Shown one piece after another: positions 15,427 to 24,356 of a stretch of 40,254 bases of DNA. The stretch spans positions 87,244-127,497 of the forward strand of contig JBFLWJ010000002.1 of assembly GCA_040757835.1 (NCBI GenBank), in the 5' to 3' direction. The notes under the pieces were generated by a model. It searched no databases. It saw only the letters and a program-made list of their open reading frames with translations, and was not told the origin of the DNA. The stretch is from Actinomycetota bacterium. GTDB taxonomy: Bacteria; Actinomycetota; Geothermincolia; Geothermincolales; RBG-13-55-18. Both the position numbers and the translations under genes were made by a program. The stretch's first letter is position 1, and each line of letters opens with the position of its first letter.

Positions 15427-17316
15427 CTAATCCCTGAAGCTCATGGTCAGCTCGTACACCCCGGCGGTGACCGATCTCTCGATATCGAAACCGGCCTGCT
15501 CGAAGACGTGCATCATGGGCTTGTTCTCGGCCAGGACCTCTGCCGTGAACCCGTGCAGCCCCTGCCTCTTGGCGAGCTGTGTGAGATAGGAGAGGAGCTC
15601 GGTCCCGATACCCTGGTTCTGGTACTCGTCCCTTACCACGAAGGCTACCTCCGCGTGGTGAGTGCCGGGGTTGACGCTGTACTGCCCCACGCCCGCCAGC
15701 ATCTCCCTGTCCTCTCCGGCGATCATCGCAAGGATGACGATCTCTCTGGTGTAGTCTATGACAACGAAGTCCTGCAGGCGGTCATGGGGCATGTCCTGTC
15801 GGGTCGACACGAACCTGCGGTAGAGGCTCTTGTCCGACAGGGAATAGAAGAAGTCCTTGAGCAGGGGCTCGTCGCTTATCTTCACCGGCCTGAACAGCAC
15901 CTCTACCCCTCCGCCCGTGGTGCGGTAGATCTCCAGGTCCTCCGGGTATTCTCCTGCCTCACCGGGTATGAACGCCTGGTCAATATAGATCATCTTGTTG
16001 AGTTTGGCCTCCCCGATCAGCCACGGCCTGAACTTGGGGTGGGCGATGGCGATGAGTTCCATGGCCCTCTCCCGCACGTTCTTGCCGTGGAGGTAGGCGA
16101 TGCCGTATTCGGTGACCACGTAGTGGACGTCTCCGCGGTTCAGGGTCACCCCTGCCCCCTCCCTGATCATGGGAAGTATCCTCGATACCTCTCCGTGCTC
16201 TGCGGTGGAGGGCAGCGCCAGGATGCTCATGCCTCCGGGCGCCAGTACCGCCCCGCGCATGAAGTCGGCCTGTCCGCCTATCCCGCTGTAAAACACCCTG
16301 CCAAGCGATTCCGCGGAGGCCTGTCCGGTGAGGTCTATTTCCAACGCGCTGTTGATGGCGACCATGTTCCTCTGCTGGGCTATGATGAGTGGGTTATTGG
16401 TATAGTCGATGGTCCTGAACTCGATGCTCGGATTGTCGTCGAGGAAGGCGTAGGTGTCCTGCGACCCCATGCTGAAGGTGGCCACCGTCTTGCCACGGTC
16501 GATGGTCTTGCGGGTATTGTCGATGACCCCCTTCTTTATGAGGTTGACGATGCCGTCGCTCACCAGCTCCGTGTGCACGCCCAGGTGTCTCTTGTCCTCC
16601 AGGTTGGCGAGGATGGCGTTGGGGATGCTGCCGTAACCGACCTGGATGGTGTCTCCGTCCTCAACCAGCCGCGCGACGTACTTCCCGATCTGGTCCGCCA
16701 GCTCGTCCGATATAACCGGCTGGTACTCGAGGAGCGGTTCGTCGTGGACCAGCATGTAATCCACGTCCTCGATATGGATGAAGGTGTCTCCGTGGACACG
16801 GGGCATATAGGCGTTCACCTGGGCGATGACCAGTGAGGCCTTCTCCACGGCCGCCTTGGTGATATCCACGCTCACTCCGAGGCTCAAATAGCCATTGCGG
16901 TCCGGGGGCGAGGTCTGCACGAGAGCCACATCGATGGGTATCAGCTCTTTCTGGAAGAGGTCCGGCACCTGGGAGAGGAAGATCGGCGTATAATCCGCCA
17001 GGCCCTCGTTCACCGCGCCCCTGGTGTTGTCCCCGATGAAAAAGGAGTTGTGGCGGAAGTTGCGCTGGAACTTGTCGTCGGCGTACGGTGCCACCCCCAG
17101 GGTCCAGACGTGAAACACCTCGACGTCGAACATGGCCTTGGGGTTCTTCGCCACGTATTCGGCCAGGGAACTGACCAGGTGCTGGGGCTCGCCGCAGCCG
17201 GTACCGATAAAGAGATGCGCTCCCCGTGGTATATGCTCGAAGATTCGGTTCTCGGGCAAGAGCTTATCCGGGTAGCGTTCCTGCATCTCCGCTAATAAGC
17301 GTTGGATCCTCTCCAT
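15427..17316 (-). CDS. Acetyl-CoA hydrolase/transferase fused to a C-terminal GNAT acetyltransferase domain
   Basis: A 629-residue two-domain protein. Residues 1-440 are an acetyl-CoA hydrolase/CoA-transferase (Cat/4-hydroxybutyrate CoA-transferase family). VGYGSIPNAIL binds CoA, and GVHTE (Glu250) is at the position of the catalytic Glu in this family. Residues 475-629 are a GNAT domain beginning RPVKISDEPLLKDFFYSL and containing the acetyl-CoA motif VRDEYQNQGIGTELL (561-575). That GNAT type resembles the C-terminal domain of Pat/YfiQ, the acetyltransferase that inactivates acetyl-CoA synthetase in Salmonella. It lies directly after the acs/satP unit, so it may interconvert acetate and acetyl-CoA and also tune Acs by lysine acetylation (inference). 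ATG 17316 has a GAGGGAGA site upstream. Confidence 0.93.
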   Translation of the reverse strand: MERIQRLLAEMQERYPDKLLPENRIFEHIPRGAHLFIGTGCGEPQHLVSSLAEYVAKNPKAMFDVEVFHVWTLGVAPYADDKFQRNFRHNSFFIGDNTRGAVNEGLADYTPIFLSQVPDLFQKELIPIDVALVQTSPPDRNGYLSLGVSVDITKAAVEKASLVIAQVNAYMPRVHGDTFIHIEDVDYMLVHDEPLLEYQPVISDELADQIGKYVARLVEDGDTIQVGYGSIPNAILANLEDKRHLGVHTELVSDGIVNLIKKGVIDNTRKTIDRGKTVATFSMGSQDTYAFLDDNPSIEFRTIDYTNNPLIIAQQRNMVAINSALEIDLTGQASAESLGRVFYSGIGGQADFMRGAVLAPGGMSILALPSTAEHGEVSRILPMIREGAGVTLNRGDVHYVVTEYGIAYLHGKNVRERAMELIAIAHPKFRPWLIGEAKLNKMIYIDQAFIPGEAGEYPEDLEIYRTTGGGVEVLFRPVKISDEPLLKDFFYSLSDKSLYRRFVSTRQDMPHDRLQDFVVIDYTREIVILAMIAGEDREMLAGVGQYSVNPGTHHAEVAFVVRDEYQNQGIGTELLSYLTQLAKRQGLHGFTAEVLAENKPMMHVFEQAGFDIERSVTAGVYELTMSFRD

Positions 17317-17504
17317 CTCGGTTCTCCCTCTTCATGCTCCGCCTAATGGATGGCAGGCGACTTGGTCTCTGGCTACGACTACTGCCTCGAGGGGCGCCAG
17401 CTTCAACGCTCCGGGTGCGATACCATTCTATCAGTATAATTCCCATATAGAGATGGAGACAGCGGGACATGGTATGGCGGGGGATCGCTTGTCGTTATGT
17501 CCAT

Positions 17505-17542
17505 GGAAAAGCGGCCGGGGCGGGTTCCCGCCTTCCGGCCGC
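17505..17542 (-). terminator. Rho-independent terminator of the acs-satP unit
   Basis: GCGGCCGG (17511-17518) pairs with CCGGCCGC (17535-17542). Inner GGCGGG/CCCGCC arms extend the stem. On the minus strand the hairpin is followed by TTTTCC. It lies 36 bases after the satP stop. Confidence 0.8.
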
Positions 17543-17578
17543 TCTTATATTCCAGCGGCTATCTATGCGTTCCGCTCG

Positions 17579-18196
17579 TCAAAGGTCCTCCGGCCTCTTG
17601 TAGGCCTCCTTTTCCCCCATCGGCCAGATGGGAAGTATGGTCCTGCCGTACATCTCGTTCAGCAGTTCTGCCATGGCCAGGTAGAGGGCGGCAAAACCGG
17701 TGCAGATACCGAGGATACCCGCAACGACCATCAGTCCCTCTCCAGCCTTGATCTCCGCCCAGTTGCAGATAGCCAGCAGAACGAAGAGCGCGGTGAGAGT
17801 GATGAAGATGAACTGCAGGACGCGGTTCACCTTGAAGGTCCCCACCGTCATGAACGCTGTGAAGACTCCCCACAGCAGCAGGTACCAGGCCAGGCCCTGT
17901 GTATGCACGAGCACGCCCCAGGCCAGCGGCCCGCTTGCTAGGACCGCGAAGACCAGGCTGATCCAGAAGGTACCATAAGCGATGAATGCTGCGGTACCGA
18001 AGCTGTTGCCCTTCCTGAACTCCATAATGCCCGCGAAAACCTGGGCCAGTCCGCCCACGAACAGCCCAAGTCCCATGATGGCGGTGTCGAAACCATCGAT
18101 GATGCCCACGTTGTGCAGGTTGAGCAGCATCGTGGTGAGCCCGAAGCACGTAAGCCCCAGGACCGCCGGATTGGCCAACTTGACGTCATCTGCCAT
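17579..18196 (-). CDS. satP: Acetate/succinate transporter, GPR1/FUN34/YaaH family
   Basis: A 205-residue integral membrane protein with six predicted helices and no signal peptide. The family signature NPAVLGLTCFGLTTMLLNL starts at residue 9. Members (E. coli SatP, fungal Ady2) form hexameric channels that move acetate across the membrane. It follows acs with a 43-base gap and ends in a strong terminator, so it should supply acetate to Acs. The C-terminus after the last helix is short and charged. The gene name rests on family similarity. Confidence 0.9.
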   Translation of the reverse strand: MADDVKLANPAVLGLTCFGLTTMLLNLHNVGIIDGFDTAIMGLGLFVGGLAQVFAGIMEFRKGNSFGTAAFIAYGTFWISLVFAVLASGPLAWGVLVHTQGLAWYLLLWGVFTAFMTVGTFKVNRVLQFIFITLTALFVLLAICNWAEIKAGEGLMVVAGILGICTGFAALYLAMAELLNEMYGRTILPIWPMGEKEAYKRPEDL

Positions 18197-18239
18197 CTCT
18201 CACTCTCCTTTTCTCCCTACCTTGCTTTAACCGATGCCT

Positions 18240-20225
18240 TTATTTGCCTGTCAGTTCCTTGTTGCCGTCGATGAGAGAATCCACCACCGAGGGGTCGGCC
18301 AGGGTGCTGGTGTCGCCCAGGGTGTCCGAGGTGCCCTCGGCGATCTTGCGCAGGATCCTGCGCATGATCTTCCCGCTACGCGTCTTGGGAAGCGCGGGCG
18401 TGAAGTGGATGACGTCCGGGGTGGCGATAGGCCCGATCTCCTTGCGGGTGTGAGCCACCAGCGCCTTGCGTACCTCGTCCTCGTCCAGCCCCTCGTACTC
18501 CGCCTTGAGGGTGACGTAGGCGTATATGCCCTGGCCCTTGATGTCGTGGGGCATGCCCACCACGGCCGCCTCGGAGACGTACTCGTGGCTGACGAGCGCG
18601 CTCTCCACCTCGGCGGTCCCGATGCGGTGCCCGGAGACGTTGATGACGTCGTCGATGCGCCCCTGCAGCCAGTAGAAGCCGTCCGCGTCCTTCCGGCATC
18701 CGTCACCGGTCACGTACAGTCCGGGGAACATGGTCCAGTAGGTGTTTATGAACAGCTCGTGGTTGCCGTAGACTGTGCGCATCATGCCCGGCCAAGGCTT
18801 GCGGATACAGAGAAAGCCGCTGTCGTCGGCCTCGACCTCCTTGCCGTCCTGGTTGAGGATCACCGGGTCCACGCCGAAGAAGGGAAAGCTGGCGGAACCA
18901 GGCTTCATGGGGGTGGCTCCCGCCAGGGGAGTGATGAGTATGCCACCGGTCTCCGTCTGCCACCAGGTGTCCATGACGGGGCACCTTCCTTTGCCTATAT
19001 GGTCGTAGTACCACAACCACACTTCGGGGTTGATGGGCTCACCCACCGTGCCCAGGACCCTCAGGGAGGAGAGGTCGGCCGTCCTGGTCCAGTCCTCGCC
19101 CTCCCTCATGAGGGAGCGGATGACCGTGGGAGCGGTATAGAAGACGGTCACCTTGTGCTTCTCCACCACCTTCCAAAAGCGGTCGGGCTCGGGATAGGTG
19201 GGCACGCCCTCGAACATGACCTCGGTGAAGCCGTTTGCCAGGGGACCGTAGACGATATAGCTGTGTCCGGTCACCCACCCGATATCCGCCGTGCACCACC
19301 AGATGTCGTTCTCGTGGATGTCAAAGATCCATTTCAGCGAGAGCGAGGTGTGGAGCAGGTATCCCGCGGTGGTGTGCAGCACGCCCTTGGGTTTGCCGGT
19401 GCTGCCGCTGGTGTAGAGGATGAACAACGGGTCCTCGGAGTCCATCTCCTCGGGAGGGCAGTCGGCGGTGATGTCGGCGGCGGCCAGCTCCTCGTGCCAC
19501 CAGTGGTCGCGTCCGGAGACCATGTCCACATCGCCATCACCGTGCTTGACCACGAAAACGTTCTCGACACCAGGGCACTCCTCGAGGGATGCATCGGCGC
19601 TCTTCTTCAGGGGCACGGTCTTGCCGCTGCGGAAACCGACGTCGGCACAGACCAAGCTCTTACAGTCGCTGTCCAGGATGCGGTCCCGGAGGGCGTCGGA
19701 AGAGAACCCGCCGAAGACCACGCTGTGGATGGCCCCGATGCGGGTGCACGCAAGCATGGCGATGGGGAGTTCCGGGATCATGGGGAGGTAGATGCATACA
19801 CGGTCACCCTTCCTGATACCGTATTTCTTCAGTACGTTGGCGAACTTGCTGACCTCATCCAGCAGCTGCCCGTAGGTGTAAATCCTGCCTTCGCCGGGTT
19901 CGTCAGGCTCCCATATGATGGCCACTCTGTCGGCCTTGCCAGCGTCGACGTGGCGGTCCAGGCAGTTGTAGGATACGTTGATCTTTCCGCCGGCGAACCA
20001 CTCGCACTTGCACTCCTTGGGGTCCCAGTTATAGACACTGTCCCATTTCTTGTACCAGGCCAGGGTCTCGGCCATCTCGCTCCAGAAAGCGTCGGTGTCC
20101 TCGACGGAGCGCTTGTGCATCTCCCGGTATTCTTCCATGCTCTTGATATAGGCGTTTTTGCTAAGTTCTTCCGGCGGGTAGAGGATGGTTCTCTTGTCGG
20201 CTTCCTGCCCATCATGGTGCGTCAT
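18240..20225 (-). CDS. acs: Acetyl-CoA synthetase (AMP-forming)
   Basis: A 661-residue ANL-superfamily enzyme of standard length that makes acetyl-CoA from acetate, ATP and CoA. The N-terminal Acs segment ([18 protein letters not shown]), the P-loop-like [11 protein letters not shown], the WWQTETGG motif and the hinge region are present. The catalytic Lys of RSGKIMRR is K619, the residue that Pat-type enzymes acetylate in Salmonella Acs (K609). ATG 20225 has AAAGGAG seven bases upstream. A promoter at 20316-20346 and a terminator-like hairpin in the leader precede it. A transporter and a CoA-transferase/GNAT fusion follow, forming an acetate-use module. Confidence 0.98.
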   Translation of the reverse strand: MTHHDGQEADKRTILYPPEELSKNAYIKSMEEYREMHKRSVEDTDAFWSEMAETLAWYKKWDSVYNWDPKECKCEWFAGGKINVSYNCLDRHVDAGKADRVAIIWEPDEPGEGRIYTYGQLLDEVSKFANVLKKYGIRKGDRVCIYLPMIPELPIAMLACTRIGAIHSVVFGGFSSDALRDRILDSDCKSLVCADVGFRSGKTVPLKKSADASLEECPGVENVFVVKHGDGDVDMVSGRDHWWHEELAAADITADCPPEEMDSEDPLFILYTSGSTGKPKGVLHTTAGYLLHTSLSLKWIFDIHENDIWWCTADIGWVTGHSYIVYGPLANGFTEVMFEGVPTYPEPDRFWKVVEKHKVTVFYTAPTVIRSLMREGEDWTRTADLSSLRVLGTVGEPINPEVWLWYYDHIGKGRCPVMDTWWQTETGGILITPLAGATPMKPGSASFPFFGVDPVILNQDGKEVEADDSGFLCIRKPWPGMMRTVYGNHELFINTYWTMFPGLYVTGDGCRKDADGFYWLQGRIDDVINVSGHRIGTAEVESALVSHEYVSEAAVVGMPHDIKGQGIYAYVTLKAEYEGLDEDEVRKALVAHTRKEIGPIATPDVIHFTPALPKTRSGKIMRRILRKIAEGTSDTLGDTSTLADPSVVDSLIDGNKELTGK

Positions 20226-20243
20226 TTGCTGTCTCCTTTCATC

Positions 20244-20271
20244 AAAAAGGGGTGACCTCTCCCGGTCCCCC
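20244..20271 (-). promoter_or_regulatory. Terminator-like hairpin in the acs leader (candidate attenuator)
   Basis: On the minus strand GGGG-GACC (20264-20271) pairs with GGTC-A-CCCC (20249-20257) around a six-base loop, with one bulged A. TTTTT (20244-20248) follows, then the acs ribosome site (20233-20239). A second GACC just upstream could pair with the same GGTC and break the hairpin. This is what a transcription attenuator looks like. The promoter would place it about 40 bases into the transcript. Confidence 0.6.
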
Positions 20272-20306
20272 TCCCCTGGTCCAGATGTAGTGCGAAATTT
20301 TTCATC

Positions 20307-20346
20307 CAGCGAAGGATTATAACATAATCGCTGGGGTTCATGTAAA
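20307..20346 (-). promoter_or_regulatory. acs promoter with a palindromic operator-like site over the -10 box
   Basis: On the minus strand TTTACA (20341-20346) and a perfect TATAAT (20316-20321) are 19 bases apart. CCAGCGA (20307-20313) and TCGCTGG (20328-20334) form a perfect 7-bp inverted repeat around the -10 box, with arms 21 bases centre to centre, about two helical turns. A nested GATTAT/ATAATC pair lies inside. This fits a dimeric regulator binding site; the regulator is unknown. Confidence 0.6.
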
Positions 20347-20370
20347 TATTTTTCGGATGCCCGAAATATT
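20345..20370 (-). terminator. Weak candidate terminator after ispH
   Basis: AATATTTCGG and CCGAAAAATATT form an imperfect A/T-rich stem with a GCAT loop on the minus strand, ending 24 bases after the ispH stop, and overlapping the -35 box of acs by two bases. It may terminate ispH transcripts or be a second acs operator. Confidence 0.35.
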
Positions 20371-20393
20371 GTCGCGTCAAGCGTTAGGGTCGC

Positions 20394-21278
20394 TCACAAG
20401 AGGAGCTTCCGCCGCGCTTCCTCAACGAAAGTCCTGGGAGTAGAAGTCCCGCCCAGGATAGCCAGTTTCCTGACGCCCGCGAGGCTGGACACGTCCAGCT
20501 CTTCGGCGGTCTCCACCTTGAGGGTGGGGGTGCCGGTCGCCTCGCATATCTTGCGCAGGAACTCGGTGTTCGAGCTGTTCCTGCCGCCCATGACCAGGAC
20601 GAAATCGTTGGCCAGGGCCAGCTGCAAGGCCTCGGTCTGGCGGGCCAGGGTGTTGCGGCACAGGGTGTTGATGAGTTTTATCTCCAGCACTTCACGGATG
20701 AGCTCGGGCACCTCGTTAATGAGCCCGTCGATGAGGCTGCGGAAGGTGAGGAGGTCCACGGTGGTCTGGGCGATGAGCCCCACCTTGCGCACTCTGCGGG
20801 TGTTGTGCTCCCACCAATGCCTCAGCTCGTGGGAGTCCCTTATGACCGCGGCCTCCCCGTTGATGTGACCGAGGATGGCCTTGACCTCCGGATGTCCGAC
20901 ATCGCCGATGATGAACAGCTTGTAGCCCTCCCCCGCCAGCCGCATGGCCGCCTTCTGGGCCTTCTTCACCGTGGGGCAGGTGGCGTCGACCAGGTTCGCA
21001 CCCCTCTCCCTCAGGAACTCCGATAGCTTGGGGGGGATACCGTGGGACCTGATGACCACGCTGCTCCCTGCCAGGTAGTAGTCCTGCAGTTCCTCGGTAT
21101 CCTCGGGGAGTATCTCCAGGCCCTCTTCTTCAAGCTCCTTGACCACTTGGGGGTTGTGGATGATGGGGCCCAGGGTATAGACCTTTCCCTCGGCTTTCTC
21201 GAGCGTCTCTCCGGCTATCTTGATAGCCCTTCTCACCCCCGGGCAGAAGCCGGTATATCTCGCTATGGTCACCTCCAT
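20394..21278 (-). CDS. ispH: 4-hydroxy-3-methylbut-2-enyl diphosphate reductase
   Basis: A 294-residue [4Fe-4S] enzyme catalysing the last step of the MEP isoprenoid pathway (HMBPP to IPP and DMAPP). The three cluster cysteines are in GFCPGVRRAI, DATCPTVKKAQ and NTLCRNTLARQ; substrate-binding His residues are in SHGIPP and GDVGHPEV, and NSSNTEFL is present. ATG 21278 (MEVTIARYTGFCPGV) has AGGGGTGG upstream and matches the family N-terminus; a start seven codons earlier has no good ribosome site. It follows aspS closely. Its place between aspS and the acetate module differs from the common actinobacterial order. Confidence 0.96.
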   Translation of the reverse strand: MEVTIARYTGFCPGVRRAIKIAGETLEKAEGKVYTLGPIIHNPQVVKELEEEGLEILPEDTEELQDYYLAGSSVVIRSHGIPPKLSEFLRERGANLVDATCPTVKKAQKAAMRLAGEGYKLFIIGDVGHPEVKAILGHINGEAAVIRDSHELRHWWEHNTRRVRKVGLIAQTTVDLLTFRSLIDGLINEVPELIREVLEIKLINTLCRNTLARQTEALQLALANDFVLVMGGRNSSNTEFLRKICEATGTPTLKVETAEELDVSSLAGVRKLAILGGTSTPRTFVEEARRKLLL

Positions 21279-21302
21279 GGCCACCCCTGTTCCCCGCATA
21301 CC

Positions 21303-23072
21303 TTATATGGGCCGCAGCCGCAGCTCTTTGAGCTGATCGGGATAGACGGCATCCGGAGCGCCACTCAGAAGGTCGGCCCCCGACTGGGTCTTCGGGAAGG
21401 CGATGACGTCCCGTATGGAGTCCCTGCCGGCCATGAGCATGACGATGCGGTCCAGGCCGTAGGCGATGCCGCCGTGGGGCGGCGGGCCATAGCGCAGCGC
21501 CTCCAACAGGAAGCCAAACTTCTCCTGCGCCTCCTGCTGCGAAAGCCCCAGGATGCGGAAGACGCGGTCCTGCACCTCGGCATCGTGGATCCTGATGCTG
21601 CCGCCACCCAGCTCGATGCCGTTTAGCACCATGTCGTAGGAGTCGGAGTTCACCTCCAGGGGCCTCTCTTCCAGGAAGTCCAGGCAGTCGCGGGAGGGAG
21701 AGGTGAAAGGGTGATGGTTGCTCTTGTATCTCTTCTCTTCTCCGTCCCACTCGAAGAGAGGGAAATCGGTTACCCACACGAGCGAGAACCTCTCCTGCGG
21801 CGGGGGGGCAAAGCGCCGTGCGCAATAGTCCCTCAAGCCGGCCAGGACCTGGCCGATCTCGCCGGCGCCGGCCGCCATCAGCAGGACCTGCCCCTCCTCC
21901 ATACTGGCCTCGCGCAGCAGTCCTTCCATCTCCCCGGCGGTCAAGTACTTGGCCACCGGGGAGCGAAGTCCCTCGGCCTCTCGCACCATCCATATCAGTC
22001 CCGATGCGCCGAGGCGCTGGGCCTCCTCCACCAGACCGTCCAGCTCACGGCGGGGCGGAGATGCCAGACCGTCCACCTTGAAGCCGCGCACCCTTCCACC
22101 GCCCTCCAGGGCGGTACGGAAGACCTTGAACTCGCTCCGCGCGAAGACGGCGGAGAAGTCGCGTATCTCCATGCCGTAGCGCGTATCGGGACGGTCGCTG
22201 CCGTAGCGGTCCATGGCCTCATGCCAGGTCATGCGGGGGATCGGCAGGCCCAGTTCGGTGCCCAGTGTCTCGCGGAAGAGGTGCGCGAACATCTCGTCCA
22301 TCAGGTTCATGATATCGTCCGGCTCCACGAAGGACATCTCCAGGTCTATCTGGGTGAACTCGAGCTGGCGGTCGGCACGCATGTCCTCGTCGCGGAAGCA
22401 GCGCGCGATCTGGTAGTAGCGGTCGAGTCCGGCCACCATTAACAGCTGCTTGAAGAGCTGCGGAGATTGCGGGAGGGCATAGAAGCTGCCCGGTTGCAAC
22501 CGCGAGGGCACCACGAAGTCGCGGGCCCCCTCGGGAGTGCTCTTAGTGAGGATGGGGGTCTCGATCTCTAGAAAACCCCGGGCGGCCAGGTATCTGCGCA
22601 CCTCCCCCGTTACCCGGCTGCGCATGATGAGGGCATCACGCAGGTCTGGCCGCCGGATATCGAGATAGCGGTAACGCAGGCGCAGAGCCTCGTCCACGTC
22701 CGAGTCCTCCTCGATCTCGAAGGGCGGAGTGACGGAGGTGGTGATGACGGCCAGCTCCTCCGCCAGGACCTCTACCTCCCCCGTGGGGAGCTTGGGGTTT
22801 ACCGACTCCTCTGGGCGAGCCCTGACCGCGCCACGGCAGGAGAGCACGTACTCTCCGCGCACTTCTCCCGCGGCTTTATGGGCCTGCTCACTCAGGACCG
22901 GGTTGCAGACCACCTGCACCAGCCCGCTCACATCACGCAGGTCGATGAAGATCACCCCGCCGTGATCGCGCCGCCTCTGCACCCATCCGTTGAGGACCAC
23001 TTCCTTTCCCACGTCGCCCGCCCTCAACTCTCCGCAGTATCGCGTGCGCTTTTCCCAGTCATTCTTTGCCAT
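21303..23072 (-). CDS. aspS: Aspartate--tRNA ligase (bacterial type)
   Basis: A 589-residue class II synthetase of bacterial length. An N-terminal OB-fold (VVLNGWVQRRRDHGGVIFIDLRD, in part) binds the anticodon. The catalytic domain has motif 2 (FRDEDMRADRQLEFTQ) and motif 3 (GIAYGLDRIVML). A GAD insertion typical of bacterial AspRS lies between them. Whether it is discriminating or also charges tRNA-Asn cannot be decided without knowing if asnS or gatCAB is present. ATG 23072, 13 bases after hisS; the hisS-aspS pair is conserved. Confidence 0.98.
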   Translation of the reverse strand: MAKNDWEKRTRYCGELRAGDVGKEVVLNGWVQRRRDHGGVIFIDLRDVSGLVQVVCNPVLSEQAHKAAGEVRGEYVLSCRGAVRARPEESVNPKLPTGEVEVLAEELAVITTSVTPPFEIEEDSDVDEALRLRYRYLDIRRPDLRDALIMRSRVTGEVRRYLAARGFLEIETPILTKSTPEGARDFVVPSRLQPGSFYALPQSPQLFKQLLMVAGLDRYYQIARCFRDEDMRADRQLEFTQIDLEMSFVEPDDIMNLMDEMFAHLFRETLGTELGLPIPRMTWHEAMDRYGSDRPDTRYGMEIRDFSAVFARSEFKVFRTALEGGGRVRGFKVDGLASPPRRELDGLVEEAQRLGASGLIWMVREAEGLRSPVAKYLTAGEMEGLLREASMEEGQVLLMAAGAGEIGQVLAGLRDYCARRFAPPPQERFSLVWVTDFPLFEWDGEEKRYKSNHHPFTSPSRDCLDFLEERPLEVNSDSYDMVLNGIELGGGSIRIHDAEVQDRVFRILGLSQQEAQEKFGFLLEALRYGPPPHGGIAYGLDRIVMLMAGRDSIRDVIAFPKTQSGADLLSGAPDAVYPDQLKELRLRPI

Positions 23073-23085
23073 ATTATCCCATTCC

Positions 23086-24345
23086 TCAGGTGCCTGGGCC
23101 CGCCAGGCGCTCTCTTACCCTCTCCAGTAACTCCTCGGCCCGCACGCGCTCCTGGGCGGCGGCGCGCATGTCCCGCAGGGTGTAGAACCCGCCATCCAGT
23201 TCATCGTCACCGATGATAACGCTGCAGGCGAACCCGCCGCGGTCGGCCTCGCGCATCTGCGCTTTTGGACTGCGCCGCAGGTGGTCGAGGTCGGCACGCA
23301 GTCCACCCTCACGCAGCTCCTGTACGACCGTGAAGGCCTTTTCCCTGGCCCTTTCCCCTATGGCCATGACGAACACGCCGCCATCGTCGCTCTCCTCTAG
23401 CCGCGGGCCCGCCAGCATCACCCGTTCCAAGCCGATGGAGAACCCCGTCGCCGGGGTCGGCCTTCCCCCCAGCTCCTCCACCAGGCCGTCGTACCTGCCC
23501 CCCGCCGCCAGGGTGTTCTGCCCGCCCAGCCTCGGGTCCTGGAACTCGAATACGGTGCGGGTGTAATAATCGAGCCCCCGTACCAGGCGACCGTCTCGCC
23601 GATAAGGAAGCGACACCGCTCCCAGGAGGCCCTCCACCTCGCCCTGGTGCTCACGGCATGCCCCGCAGAGGAATCCCTCCAGGCCCGGCGCTCCCGCGAT
23701 GACCTCCGCGCAGCCCTCAACCTTGCAGTCCAGCACCCGCAGGGGGTTCTCCTCCTCCCGTCGAGCACAGTCACCGCACAGGAGGTCCCTCCGCTCCCGC
23801 AGGTATTCCCGCAATGCCTTTACGTAAACGGGACGGCACTCGGCGTCGCCCACGCTGTTCACGACCAGGTCCACTGCAATGCCCAGGGCGCGGAAGAACG
23901 CGGCGCAGAGGACGATCACCTCCGCGTCGGCGCCGGGATAGGGCGAGCCGATTAGTTCCACCCCCAACTGGCTGAACTGGCGGTAGCGCCCCGCCTGCGG
24001 GCGCTCGTGCCTGAACATGGGCCCCTGGTAGTATAGTTTCACCGGCAGTCCAGCCGCTTCCAGGTGGTGCTGGGTGAAGGCGCGCGCCACTCCGGCCGTG
24101 GCCTCAGGCCTCAGGGTGAGGCTGCGGCCGCCCTTGTCGGTGAAGGTGAACATCTCTTTCTGGACGATGTCCGTACCCAGACCGATACCGCGCGAGAAGA
24201 CTTCCGTGTACTCCATGATGGGGAGGATGATCTCGCGGTAGCCGTAGGTGCGGAAGAGCGCAGTCCCGACCTCCGCCACGCTGCGCCAGCCGTCGCTGTC
24301 TGGCGGCAGTATGTCCGTGGTTCCCTTGGGGGCCTGGATATCCAA
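23086..24345 (-). CDS. hisS: Histidine--tRNA ligase
   Basis: A 419-residue class II synthetase. Motif 2 is FRHERPQAGRYRQFSQLG, and the HisA signature (RGLDYYTRTVFEF) and GGRYDGL are clear. A cysteine-bearing insertion (CGDC, LDCKVEGC, FLCGAC) is the zinc-ribbon-like segment common in bacterial HisRS. The C-terminal anticodon domain is intact. I prefer TTG 24345 (MDIQAPKGTTDILP), which gives the usual N-terminus with GGGAGG upstream; a GTG at 24360 overlaps the preceding stop and would place the ribosome site inside the coding sequence. Confidence 0.96.
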   Translation of the reverse strand: MDIQAPKGTTDILPPDSDGWRSVAEVGTALFRTYGYREIILPIMEYTEVFSRGIGLGTDIVQKEMFTFTDKGGRSLTLRPEATAGVARAFTQHHLEAAGLPVKLYYQGPMFRHERPQAGRYRQFSQLGVELIGSPYPGADAEVIVLCAAFFRALGIAVDLVVNSVGDAECRPVYVKALREYLRERRDLLCGDCARREEENPLRVLDCKVEGCAEVIAGAPGLEGFLCGACREHQGEVEGLLGAVSLPYRRDGRLVRGLDYYTRTVFEFQDPRLGGQNTLAAGGRYDGLVEELGGRPTPATGFSIGLERVMLAGPRLEESDDGGVFVMAIGERAREKAFTVVQELREGGLRADLDHLRRSPKAQMREADRGGFACSVIIGDDELDGGFYTLRDMRAAAQERVRAEELLERVRERLAGPGT

Positions 24346-24356
24346 TCCTCCCTCCC

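Noticed and set aside
15316..16836. A 506-codon plus-strand frame
   Set aside because: It is antisense to the CoA-transferase/GNAT gene and its product resembles no family.
18234..20255. A 673-codon open frame on the plus strand
   Set aside because: It is exactly antisense to acs, whose protein is complete and recognisable. GC-rich codon use leaves the opposite strand open.
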